From JAGOPO01 sp035524755 (GTDB lineage Bacteria; Patescibacteriota; Minisyncoccia; 2-02-FULL-40-12; GWA2-44-9), in the NCBI GenBank assembly GCA_035524755.1, contig DATKOD010000007.1:1-31199 (forward strand): DNA of 31,199 nt, read 5' to 3'. Below are positions 1-6,042 of the stretch, in pieces (the first letter of the stretch is position 1; every line of letters starts with the position of its first letter). The position numbers and the translations under genes were made by a program. The notes under the pieces were generated by a model. The model ran no database searches. It was not told the DNA's origin and worked only from the letters and a program-made list of their open reading frames with translations.

Positions 1-780
1 GTCCATCGTATCGTCGAATTTCTCGTTGTGGCGGATGATGCGCCTGCCGACCGCCGCTTTGACCGCTGATGCGGCATTCTCCACGTCGCGTGAATTGAAC
101 CCGCCGGACACGAGCGCGTCGAACATCTTACGCTGACGGTCGGGGTCCTTTTGGAACGGCAGCAGTCCGCGCGCGGCCGTGCCCGGAAGAATACCGGCCC
201 GAACCGCATCCTTGATATAGTCGGGAAGGTTCATCAACCGCATGATGTTGGCGACGGCCTCGCGGCTCTTGCCGACCTTCTCGGCGATTTCCGCCTGTCG
301 GAGACCGAATTCTGACGCTAGACGCACGTACGCCTCAGACTGCTCGATCGCGTTGAGGTTCTCACGCTGTAGATTCTCGATGAGCGCGACCTCGAGCCGT
401 TTTGATTTTGAATTGGAACCTTCAGGCGTCAGGTCATCACGGATGATGACCGGCACTTGCGGCAGACCTGCGAGTTGAGCGGCACGCCAACGGCGCTCCC
501 CCGCGATGAGTTGGTATTTGACCGCGCGTCCGCGGGGCAGGTCTTCTTCTATCTTCGAAACCAAGAGCGGCTGGAGGACGCCGTACTTACGGATGGATCG
601 CGCGAGTTCGCCTAATGCCTCCTGATCGAAATCCGAACGGGGCTGGTCGGGGTTCGGCTGTATCTTGGACACCTCGACATAGAAGATGTTCTCCCGTTTG
701 CCGTTCACCGCATCAGCGACGGCATCGGGGATCAGCGACCCCAGACCCTTACCCAATCCGAAAAGTTTCTTCGTCGTCAT
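1..780 (-). CDS. parB: ParB-family chromosome partitioning protein, cut at the window edge
   Basis: The first 260 residues are visible and the C-terminus lies outside the window. The N-terminus reads KLFGLGKGLGSLIP, the usual ParB opening. The CTPase/ParB core follows, with the GERRWRAA motif near residues 93-100. A helix-turn-helix (GLRQAEIAEKVGKSREAV) lies around residues 145-165 and should bind parS. In this family ParB loads at parS as a CTP-dependent clamp and works with the ParA ATPase to segregate origins. The ATG at 778-780 comes four bases after the parA stop, so the two are co-transcribed and probably translationally coupled. The gene order parA-parB is standard. No complete parS site is seen in this window, so it probably lies outside. 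Confidence 0.93.
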   Translation of the reverse strand, partial: MTTKKLFGLGKGLGSLIPDAVADAVNGKRENIFYVEVSKIQPNPDQPRSDFDQEALGELARSIRKYGVLQPLLVSKIEEDLPRGRAVKYQLIAGERRWRAAQLAGLPQVPVIIRDDLTPEGSNSKSKRLEVALIENLQRENLNAIEQSEAYVRLASEFGLRQAEIAEKVGKSREAVANIMRLMNLPDYIKDAVRAGILPGTAARGLLPFQKDPDRQRKMFDALVSGGFNSRDVENAASAVKAAVGRRIIRHNEKFDDTMD

Positions 781-784
781 CGTG

Positions 785-1546
785 CTACGATACCCGAATT
801 ATTTCTTCTGCCAAGCGCCGGTAGGCATCCGCCGCCTTGGATCCGGGATCGTGCTGGAGGATCGTCTTGCCGTAACTCGGGGCTTCGGCCAGTGAAATGA
901 CACGCGGGATGATTGCCTCGAACACGCGCCCCGGAAAATTCTGCTGGACTTCCTGAGCGACCTGACGCGAGAGTTGGTTGCGGTTATCGGCCATCGTCAG
1001 CACCACGCCCATCACCTGCAGTTCGGGATTCAATCCACCGCGAACGAGTTCGATGGTACGCATCAGCTGGCCCAAACCTTCGAGCGCGTAGTACTCACAC
1101 TGCACCGGAATAAGTACACGGTCAGCTGCTGCCAACGCATTGATGGTCAGGAGCCCCAGTGACGGCGGACAATCCACCAGGATGTAATCATAGTCGTTGC
1201 GGACCTGACCGAGCACACGCGAAAGACGGTGCTCACGTTCTGTCATGCCGACCAATTCCACCGTAGCACCGGCGAGTGCTTGAGTCGCAGGTAGGATGTC
1301 GAATCCGAAGAGCGGTGTGCGTCGGATCGCGTTCCGGGGATTCGCATCCGACACGAGCGAGTGATACACGCTCATCGCCGCATGGTCGATGCCGACACCG
1401 AGCCCTACGGTGGCATTCGCCTGCGAGTCCAGATCCACGAGCAGCACGTACTTTCCGAGTGCCGAAAGATACGCGCCGAGGTTCACCGACGTGGTCGTCT
1501 TTCCCACGCCGCCTTTTTGATTGCACACCGCGATGACGCGCGCCAT
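785..1546 (-). CDS. parA: ParA/Soj-family chromosome partitioning ATPase
   Basis: This 253-residue protein has a deviant Walker A motif, KGGVGKTTTSVNLGA, at residues 10-25. The Walker B-like strand DYILVDCPPSLGLLTINAL lies near residues 115-133. Both are diagnostic of the ParA/MinD group, and the immediate parB partner indicates chromosome partitioning. The length is normal for Soj. ATP-bound dimers bind DNA non-specifically, and ParB stimulates hydrolysis. The ATG at 1544-1546 was chosen because the conserved MARVIAVCNQKGGVGKTT opening begins there. No strong SD precedes it. A plausible -10 (TACTAT, minus strand 1561-1556) sits nine bases upstream, which would leave almost no leader. Confidence 0.95.
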   Translation of the reverse strand: MARVIAVCNQKGGVGKTTTSVNLGAYLSALGKYVLLVDLDSQANATVGLGVGIDHAAMSVYHSLVSDANPRNAIRRTPLFGFDILPATQALAGATVELVGMTEREHRLSRVLGQVRNDYDYILVDCPPSLGLLTINALAAADRVLIPVQCEYYALEGLGQLMRTIELVRGGLNPELQVMGVVLTMADNRNQLSRQVAQEVQQNFPGRVFEAIIPRVISLAEAPSYGKTILQHDPGSKAADAYRRLAEEIIRVS

Positions 1547-1555
1547 AACTCATCA

Positions 1556-1584
1556 ATAGTAGCCGATGCAGCCTCCATATGCAA
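1556..1584 (-). promoter_or_regulatory. Possible parA promoter
   Basis: Reading the minus strand, TTGCAT (1584-1579) is followed by a 17-base spacer and TACTAT (1561-1556), then nine bases to the parA ATG. Each hexamer matches the sigma70 consensus only partly. The geometry and lack of an SD support a near-leaderless parA transcript. This is weak evidence taken alone. Confidence 0.4.
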
Positions 1585-1606
1585 AGAAACGACTAGGTTC
1601 AAGCCA

Positions 1607-1635
1607 TTGAAGAGAGCCCGAGAATGTGCTATAAT
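1607..1635 (+). promoter_or_regulatory. Strong promoter for tRNA-Leu and the 57-residue zinc-ribbon gene
   Basis: TTGAAG (1607-1612), a 17-base spacer and a perfect TATAAT (1630-1635) are visible. The spacer ends in TGC, giving an extended -10. Transcription should start near 1642, about 15 bases before the tRNA 5' end. Confidence 0.85.
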
Positions 1636-1656
1636 GGTGAACAGCCGTGGCAATTC

Positions 1657-1740
1657 GCCGGGGTGGCGGAATTGGCAGACGCGCACGACTCAAAATCGTG
1701 TGCCCTTACAGGCATGAGGGTTCGATTCCCTCCCCCGGCA
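1657..1740 (+). tRNA. tRNA-Leu, anticodon CAA
   Basis: A complete cloverleaf with the long variable arm of a class II tRNA can be folded. The acceptor stem GCCGGGG (1657-1663) pairs with CCCCGGC (1733-1739), with discriminator A1740. The anticodon stem CACGA/TCGTG encloses the loop CTCAAAA with anticodon CAA at 1691-1693, which reads the UUG leucine codon. The T arm GAGGGTTCGATTCCCTC is canonical. The next bases are CCG, so only CC of the 3' CCA is encoded. The tRNA follows a strong promoter and precedes a small zinc-ribbon gene on the same strand with no terminator between. Confidence 0.95.
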
Positions 1741-1760
1741 CCGTTCATTTTGGAGGCGAT

Positions 1761-1934
1761 ATGAGTATTGTGATAGTTCCGGCAGGTAGAACGATCAGCG
1801 AGCTCCGTATCGTTACGCCGGAGTTCTCTGATGGGAAGGTCCAATGCATCCTCTGCAAGCGCATGGTCTTCCGCCAGAACGCGGAGCGGACCAACGAGGG
1901 ATGGGCCTGTCCGCGGTGCACCGAGGAGAATTGA
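1761..1934 (+). CDS. Small zinc-ribbon protein, 57 residues
   Basis: The protein starts at the ATG at 1761, with SD GGAGG at 1752-1756 four bases before it. This start sets it apart from an open frame running back into the tRNA. Two knuckles, CILC (about residue 30) and CPRC (about residue 51), make a single four-cysteine zinc site. The rest is a short polar N-terminus with no membrane segment. It lies 20 bases after tRNA-Leu with no intervening terminator, so it probably shares the tRNA transcript. A good hairpin terminator follows. The function is unknown. A nucleic-acid or protein interaction role is typical of such ribbons but is not shown here. Confidence 0.75.
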   Translation: MSIVIVPAGRTISELRIVTPEFSDGKVQCILCKRMVFRQNAERTNEGWACPRCTEEN

Positions 1935-1941
1935 ACGCGCA

Positions 1942-1975
1942 CGGCCCCGACGAACGTCGGGGCCGCTTCATTTAT
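1942..1975 (+). terminator. Rho-independent terminator after the tRNA-Leu/zinc-ribbon unit
   Basis: A perfect 11-bp stem (CGGCCCCGACG, 1942-1952, with its complement 1955-1965) and a two-base loop are followed by CTTCATTTATA. It closes the short plus-strand unit. Confidence 0.8.
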
Positions 1976-2007
1976 ACACACCGCGGGGTCTTGCACGGAT
2001 TTGGGAA

Positions 2008-2016
2008 TGCTATGAT
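2008..2016 (+). promoter_or_regulatory. Extended -10 for the 79-residue cysteine-rich gene
   Basis: TGC-TATGAT (TG at 2008-2009, hexamer 2011-2016) resembles the tRNA-Leu -10 closely. No convincing -35 is seen at 16-18 bases. The predicted start near 2023 leaves a leader of about 20 bases without an SD. Confidence 0.5.
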
Positions 2017-2043
2017 GCACGCATCGTGCGTTCGCGTGCGCTC

Positions 2044-2283
2044 ATGAAGGAGGAACAAAAGCAACTGCGGTCGCAGCAACAGAACACGCCGATGGTGCCG
2101 GAATCGTACCTACTCTGTCATGATTGTGACGGTTCGTGGGTCGATGCCAACCACGGACACTGCTCGCACTGCGAAGAGAGCACGACGAGCAAGGATTTCC
2201 ATCTGTGCCTCTCGTGCGCATTACGTGAACATCGATGTCAGCATTGTGGCGAACAGGTGCATCTGCACATCGCATCCTGCTAA
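2044..2283 (+). CDS. Hypothetical double zinc-binding protein, 79 residues
   Basis: Four CxxC pairs are spaced along the protein: CHDC (25-28), CSHC (40-43), CLSC (55-58) and CQHC (65-68). This suggests two zinc sites in tandem ribbons. His residues near residues 37-39, 64 and 73-75 could also take part. The N-terminus is charged and Gln-rich (KEEQKQLRSQQQ), and no membrane segment is present. The ATG at 2044 is the first in frame after an extended -10 at 2011-2016. An AAGGAGG inside codons 1-3 might instead serve a later start, but no ATG lies at suitable spacing. The stop codon overlaps the end of folD on the opposite strand. I do not recognise the family. Confidence 0.7.
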   Translation: MKEEQKQLRSQQQNTPMVPESYLLCHDCDGSWVDANHGHCSHCEESTTSKDFHLCLSCALREHRCQHCGEQVHLHIASC

Positions 2284-3074
2284 CGCATCGCAAGCGTCAG
2301 AAGATTCTCCAGAACCGCGGTGATGACCAAGGGGCCCATACCCCCGGGAACCGGCGACAGTACGCCGGCTTTCTGTTTCACGGAGTCGACATCAACATCA
2401 CCGGCACCGTCCGCATATCCGAAATCGATGACGATCGCACCGTCCTTGACCCAGTCACCGGTGACAAGTCCGGGCTTCCCCGCTCCCGTGACGATCAGGT
2501 CGGCACGCTGGGCGATCGTTGCCGGTTCCGGCGTGTCGATGTCGATAAGTTCGACATCCGCGCCCGACGCGCGCAACCACGAAGCCACCGGTCCGCCGAC
2601 GAGTCGCCCGTGCCCGACGACAGCCGCCCTGATACCGCGGACGTCCACCTCGTACGAGGATAACGCCCGTTGCAATGCCAGCACTGCTGGAGCGGCGACC
2701 ATGGGATGTTTCGTGAGCGCGTCGACGTCTTTCTCGGGCGGGATGAGCGAACAGATTCCGTCGGCGTTCCAATCGCCGGGCAACGGCAGTTCGATGAAGA
2801 TGCCGTCCGTTGATTCGTCCCCTACAAGGAACTGGACCGTCTGACGAGCACCGGCCTCATCGCACGGATCGATGAAATACGATGAGAACTGAATGCCGAC
2901 ATCACGTGCCGCTTTTTCTTTGAGCCGGACGAACGATTTCAATCCGGCATTTCCCTCAACGCACACCGCCGCGAGACCAAGCGGAACGCCGAGTGCGATC
3001 ATCTGTTCACGGATATCCTCGCGCCAGGCTTCGGCAACCGCGCGCCCGTCGATGAGACGAGCGGTGTTCTTCAT
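2280..3074 (-). CDS. folD: FolD, methylenetetrahydrofolate dehydrogenase/cyclohydrolase, with variant active site
   Basis: FolD interconverts methylene-, methenyl- and formyl-tetrahydrofolate with NADP. The 264-residue protein has the catalytic-domain motif LPLP followed by PPEKDVD (residues 112-118), a Rossmann motif VVGHGRLVGGP, and the C-terminal PVPGGMGPL. The ATG at 3072-3074 overlaps the stop of the upstream membrane-protein gene as ATGA, which fixes the start. Lys52 and Asp118, equivalents of the catalytic Lys and Asp, are present. The conserved Tyr is Phe48, and the conserved Gln before LPLP is Glu95. The usual G after KDVD is Ala119. These changes could weaken the cyclohydrolase step or alter specificity. 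Family assignment is secure, but the precise activity is not. Confidence 0.9.
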   Translation of the reverse strand: MKNTARLIDGRAVAEAWREDIREQMIALGVPLGLAAVCVEGNAGLKSFVRLKEKAARDVGIQFSSYFIDPCDEAGARQTVQFLVGDESTDGIFIELPLPGDWNADGICSLIPPEKDVDALTKHPMVAAPAVLALQRALSSYEVDVRGIRAAVVGHGRLVGGPVASWLRASGADVELIDIDTPEPATIAQRADLIVTGAGKPGLVTGDWVKDGAIVIDFGYADGAGDVDVDSVKQKAGVLSPVPGGMGPLVITAVLENLLTLAMR

Positions 3075-3421
3075 CGGATTATGATGATTGCGATGACGAG
3101 CATCAGGTACACGCGCTCCGCATATCGGTGCACCACTTGAGGAAAATGAAGGCCGGTGATTTTTGAGAAATAGAAAGAGAAGAAGTCCCCCTTCAGTTGA
3201 GGCCACCGCAACCGGTCGCGGACCCGCCGTTCGAGCGTCGTCAACGGACAATCAGTGAACAGCGCCCATGACGAGAGCAGTACGATGATGCCGATCAGGA
3301 CGAATGGGCGTGTCCCGGGATAAATGAGGACGAGCGGCAATGACAATGTCCCTCCGATGACAATAAGCATATGGAGGGTGGTGACCACCAGAAAGAATAT
3401 CGTTGTACCGGTATTTCGCAT
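3071..3421 (-). CDS. DUF2784-like membrane protein
   Basis: The 116-residue protein has two hydrophobic helices in its first half (about residues 8-33 and 40-57) and a final one at the C-terminus. The short signature CPLTTLERRVRD follows the second helix. That CPLTxLE motif is characteristic of DUF2784 proteins, so I assign it there with moderate confidence. The function is unknown. The ATG at 3419-3421 is preferred over a TTG nine bases upstream. The gene begins 11 bases after the tsaC stop, and its own stop overlaps the folD start (ATGA). It is probably translated in a tsaC-DUF2784-folD unit. Confidence 0.65.
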   Translation of the reverse strand: MRNTGTTIFFLVVTTLHMLIVIGGTLSLPLVLIYPGTRPFVLIGIIVLLSSWALFTDCPLTTLERRVRDRLRWPQLKGDFFSFYFSKITGLHFPQVVHRYAERVYLMLVIAIIIIR

Positions 3422-3432
3422 GTATCCCAATA

Positions 3433-4065
3433 TTACAGCAACGCCAGAATCCTGTCCGCCCGAACCGCACCTTGGCGAAGAATGCGAGGTATTCTACCAG
3501 ATAAATCAACAACTGTCGAGGGTTCTGAGTGAGGCAGAATACCGGCATCAAGCACCAAGTCGGGCTGCGGTGCTGTGCGCGAGAACGCTTCAGCAATGAG
3601 TCGCGCATCGCTCGCCGGTTCATTGCCGCTTACATTGGCGGATGTTCCCGCAAGCGGGTATCCCAGGTGCCGTAAAAGCTCCTGAATGAACGGGTGTTCC
3701 GCTGCACGGATGCCGATGGTCTGCCCTCCCCCGCACATGATTGCTGGTACGATGGGACGTCGCGGCAACACGAACGTGACTTTGCCGGGCCAGAAATGCG
3801 AGATGAGTTGTTCCTGTTGCGGTGTGATGTACGCAAGTTCGCGCGCCCACGAGATGTCACGCACCATCATCGGCAGCGCCTTCACGTAGCTGCGGTGTTT
3901 GATGTCGAATATCTGACCGACGGCATGCGCATCGAGCGCGTTGCAGCCAAGACCGTAGAGCGTGTCGGTTGGGAACACCGCAGTGCCACCGCGCTGCAGC
4001 ACCGCGACGACGCGCTCCAGGATCGCACTGTAGTCTCCCTGCAAGTCCAGTAGAATGGTCTGCAT
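3433..4065 (-). CDS. tsaC: Threonylcarbamoyl-AMP synthase (YrdC/Sua5 family)
   Basis: TsaC makes threonylcarbamoyl-AMP from threonine, bicarbonate and ATP, the first step of t6A37 modification in ANN-decoding tRNAs. Diagnostic segments are FPTDTLYGLGCNA (near residue 32), KHRSYVKALPMMV (the KxR nucleotide-binding motif), FWPGKVTFVLP, and GTSANVSGN. At 210 residues it is the short TsaC form without the Sua5 C-terminal domain. I use the ATG at 4063-4065. A GTG at 4075-4077 would add four residues. No SD is clear. A hairpin separates it from rpsP upstream, but the order rpsP-tsaC on one strand allows some readthrough. Confidence 0.93.
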   Translation of the reverse strand: MQTILLDLQGDYSAILERVVAVLQRGGTAVFPTDTLYGLGCNALDAHAVGQIFDIKHRSYVKALPMMVRDISWARELAYITPQQEQLISHFWPGKVTFVLPRRPIVPAIMCGGGQTIGIRAAEHPFIQELLRHLGYPLAGTSANVSGNEPASDARLIAEAFSRTAPQPDLVLDAGILPHSEPSTVVDLSGRIPRILRQGAVRADRILALL

Positions 4066-4077
4066 GATTCTATGCAC

Positions 4078-4099
4078 AAGGAGCCCCTGCGGGCTCCTT
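4078..4099 (-). terminator. Hairpin between rpsP and tsaC
   Basis: A perfect 9-bp stem (AAGGAGCCC, complement GGGCTCCTT) with a CTGC/GCAG loop lies just after rpsP. There is no T tract on the minus strand, so it may be an attenuator or RNA-processing site rather than a full terminator. The two arms look like an SD and an anti-SD sequence. Confidence 0.45.
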
Positions 4100-4111
4100 G
4101 GTTCGATCTCG

Positions 4112-4399
4112 CTATTTTGTCTCCGCCGATTTGGCCTTCGGCCTCCAGGACTTCACTTTCGGGCGGTCCCAGAGCTTGTAATTGACCATGAGGTTGTTGA
4201 CCGTCGGGCTGATCTGCGCTCCCTTTGACATCAGCGCCTCAACGCGCGGAACGTCTAGAATGAGCTTCTTGCCGCGGGGATCGTAGGTACCCAGCTGTTC
4301 CTGGTACTGACCCTGCGGCTTGCGCGCGTGTTCCAGCACCACGACCTTGTAGTGGGCCTGGTGCTTTTTGCCGATGCGTTGAAGACGGATCTTTAACAT
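4112..4399 (-). CDS. rpsP: 30S ribosomal protein bS16
   Basis: The 95-residue protein opens MLKIRLQRIGKKHQAHYKVV and contains YDPRGKK (residues 39-45) and the helix RVEALMSKGAQIS. All are typical of S16, a small-subunit assembly protein that binds 16S rRNA. The length is in the normal range. The ATG at 4397-4399 has no SD, but a very good promoter ends eight bases before it. The expected transcript therefore starts at or within two bases of the ATG. Upstream is rnc with a 38-base gap. The usual S16 partners rimM and trmD are not adjacent. Confidence 0.97.
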   Translation of the reverse strand: MLKIRLQRIGKKHQAHYKVVVLEHARKPQGQYQEQLGTYDPRGKKLILDVPRVEALMSKGAQISPTVNNLMVNYKLWDRPKVKSWRPKAKSAETK

Positions 4400-4407
4400 G
4401 ACGCCTG

Positions 4408-4436
4408 ATAATAACAGAAGAGGCAGAAAATAGCAA
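4408..4436 (-). promoter_or_regulatory. rpsP promoter placing the start site at the ATG
   Basis: On the minus strand, TTGCTA (4436-4431), a 17-base spacer ending in TGT, and TATTAT (4413-4408) form an extended -10 promoter. Only eight bases separate the hexamer from the rpsP ATG. This is the clearest leaderless-type promoter in the window. Confidence 0.8.
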
Positions 4437-4437
4437 G

Positions 4438-5136
4438 TTACTTCCAGCCCCTGTTCTTCAGGGCATCTTCGGCGGCAGCCTGCTGGGCATCCTGCTTGGA
4501 CTGCCCCTGGCCTTCACCGGCGAGTTCCTTGCCCAGATACACGCCGATCTTGAACTGCCGCGCGTGGTCAGGCCCCCATTCTTCCATGACCTGGTAGGTC
4601 GGAGTGACTCCGATGCGCTCCTGTGCCTCTTCCTGCAGAAGGGATTTCGCGTCGCGGTAGGTTTTGTTGGCAATGATGTCGGACAAGTGGTTCAACACGA
4701 ATTTCTCGATGAACTCCCTGCAGGGAGCGTATCCGCCGTCCATGTACATGGCGCCAATGAGCGCTTCGATGGCGTTCGCCAGGATGAACTGCCGCGCACG
4801 TCCGGTATCCCGCGCTTCACCTCGCGACAGGAGCAGATGCTCATTGAGACTGAACGAGTTGGTGATGTCCGACAGGATATTGGCGTTCACCAATGCGGCG
4901 CGCCAGTTCGTCATCTCTCCTTCCGTCTCGTCTGGATAGTGCGCGAACAGGTATTCGGTGACGACGAGTTCCAATACCGCATCGCCGAGGAACTCCAGCC
5001 GCTCATTGTGGCCGTGTGGCCAGTCGGGATGCTCATTGAGGTACGAACGGTGCGTCAACGCCTGACGCAACAGCGTCAGGTCTTTGAACTGATATCCGAT
5101 GCGCTCCATCAGGGGCGCATATTCGCTTTCGGGCAT
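4438..5136 (-). CDS. rnc: Ribonuclease III
   Basis: RNase III cleaves double-stranded RNA in rRNA processing and mRNA turnover. The 232-residue protein has the catalytic signature NERLEFLGDAVLEL (residues 44-57) with the metal-binding Glu/Asp residues intact. A second acidic site lies in ANAIEALIGAMYMDGG (about residues 120-135). A C-terminal double-stranded-RNA-binding domain spans residues 160-230, ending GQSKQDAQQAAAEDAL. The ATG at 5134-5136 begins the conserved N-terminus. It lies 67 bases downstream of nusB on the same strand, with no evident terminator, so rpmF-nusB-rnc probably forms one unit. No clear SD is present. Confidence 0.97.
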   Translation of the reverse strand: MPESEYAPLMERIGYQFKDLTLLRQALTHRSYLNEHPDWPHGHNERLEFLGDAVLELVVTEYLFAHYPDETEGEMTNWRAALVNANILSDITNSFSLNEHLLLSRGEARDTGRARQFILANAIEALIGAMYMDGGYAPCREFIEKFVLNHLSDIIANKTYRDAKSLLQEEAQERIGVTPTYQVMEEWGPDHARQFKIGVYLGKELAGEGQGQSKQDAQQAAAEDALKNRGWK

Positions 5137-5203
5137 CGTGTGATGCCGAGCCAGACAACATGCACGGCGGGGTGACCCCCATGCCTGTTCTTCGGCCCGG
5201 TGA

Positions 5204-5701
5204 TTATGAAACCACTTCTGACTCTTTCGATTCCTCTTCTTCCTGTTCCTGCTTGCGCGGTGGTGCGTCGTCCTTCCCCGGCTCTCCCATTTCCTTATAC
5301 ACGGTCCCGAGCACTCCGTTGATGAACCTGCCGCTGGATTCTCCGCCGAACGACTTCGCTAATTCAATGGCTTCGTTGATAGCGACTTTCGGCGGCACCG
5401 CATCGCGGTCACCGAACATCAGTTCGTACAGACCCAGGCGTAGGACGTTACGGTCCACGACCGCGATCTGATCCAACGGCCACTGTGGAGCCACGCGCTC
5501 AATGATGGGATCGATGTCCGCCAGATGGTCGATGGTCCCCTTAACCAGCCCCACAACGAACTCGGGCTCTTCAAGCCCCGCACCGAACTCGTGGAGGGTG
5601 TGTTCGAGGATCTCCGGCAGCATCGAATTGTCGCGTCCCTTGAAGTCCCACTCATACAGGGACTGCATCGCGATCGACCGTGCAAGATGTCGTGAAGCCA
5701 T
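5204..5701 (-). CDS. nusB: Transcription antitermination factor NusB
   Basis: NusB joins NusE/S10 on boxA RNA in the antitermination complex that supports rRNA transcription. The protein begins with the canonical ASRHLARSIAMQSLYEWDF and contains VAINEAIELAKSFGGESSGRFINGVL, typical of the C-terminal helical half. It is 165 residues long. The last 25 are a lysine/glutamate-rich tail (EQEEEESKESE), an extension beyond the usual fold and probably disordered. The ATG at 5699-5701 overlaps the rpmF stop as TAATG, indicating translational coupling to L32. Confidence 0.95.
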   Translation of the reverse strand: MASRHLARSIAMQSLYEWDFKGRDNSMLPEILEHTLHEFGAGLEEPEFVVGLVKGTIDHLADIDPIIERVAPQWPLDQIAVVDRNVLRLGLYELMFGDRDAVPPKVAINEAIELAKSFGGESSGRFINGVLGTVYKEMGEPGKDDAPPRKQEQEEEESKESEVVS

Positions 5702-5925
5702 TAACGTGCGGACTGCTCTTTCTTCTTCTGCGCCTTCTTCATCTGCTTCGCGAGGACATTGACCACCTCACGGCCCTTGTAGTAGCCGCAGTACTTGCAC
5801 ACGGTGTGCGGTTTGATCTGCTTGCCGCACTGCTTGCATGCCAACGTCAGTCGGCTCGTAAGGGCCAGGTGCGAGCGGCGGCGAAGCTGCTTGCCCTTGG
5901 CCATGTGATGTCGTGGGACTCCCAT
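5701..5925 (-). CDS. rpmF: 50S ribosomal protein bL32
   Basis: The 74-residue protein opens MGVPRHHMAKGKQLRRRSH, matching the MAVPKxxxSKxRRxxRRxH pattern of L32. Four cysteines in CKQC (30-33) and CKYC (43-46) form the zinc site of the zinc-bearing L32 type. CGYYKGREVV (46-55) is the conserved C-terminal motif. A lysine-rich tail follows. The ATG at 5923-5925 is chosen because the GVP motif begins there. The open frame continues far upstream on this strand opposite dnaE, but that extension is only a shadow. Translation of nusB is coupled through TAATG. It is divergent from dnaE. Confidence 0.96.
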   Translation of the reverse strand: MGVPRHHMAKGKQLRRRSHLALTSRLTLACKQCGKQIKPHTVCKYCGYYKGREVVNVLAKQMKKAQKKKEQSAR

Positions 5926-5934
5926 AGGATTTGT

Positions 5935-5963
5935 AGCGTACCACACTTCGCAGAATCGTGCAA
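5935..5963 (-). promoter_or_regulatory. Possible rpmF promoter
   Basis: On the minus strand, TTGCAC (5963-5958), a 17-base spacer ending in TGG, and TACGCT (5940-5935) precede the rpmF ATG by nine bases. The hexamers are only partial matches, but position and spacing agree with the other leaderless-type promoters here. Confidence 0.4.
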
Positions 5964-6006
5964 CGGGTCCCGAAACCCGCGGAAAACCTGGGGTTAAATA
6001 TCCACA

Positions 6007-6036
6007 TTGTGAGTCATCGAAATAGAGGACTAGAAT
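6007..6036 (+). promoter_or_regulatory. dnaE promoter, leaderless geometry
   Basis: TTGTGA (6007-6012), an 18-base spacer and TAGAAT (6031-6036) stand six bases before the dnaE ATG. The transcription start is expected at about the A of the start codon. An AGAGGA at 6024-6029 is 13 bases from the ATG, too far for a normal SD. Confidence 0.55.
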
Positions 6037-6042
6037 GGCCCC

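Noticed and set aside
1647..1760. An upstream extension of the 57-residue zinc-ribbon frame through tRNA-Leu.
   Set aside because: It would translate the tRNA gene, and a GGAGG SD points to the ATG at 1761.
2374..2382. TGTTTCACG, a perfect parS half-site.
   Set aside because: The second half does not match (GAGTCG in place of TGAAAC) and it lies inside folD.
5998..6006. ATATCCACA, one mismatch from a DnaA box; a similar TTGTCCACA lies near 14988.
   Set aside because: These are isolated single matches without clustering or an AT-rich region, so there is no evidence of an origin here.
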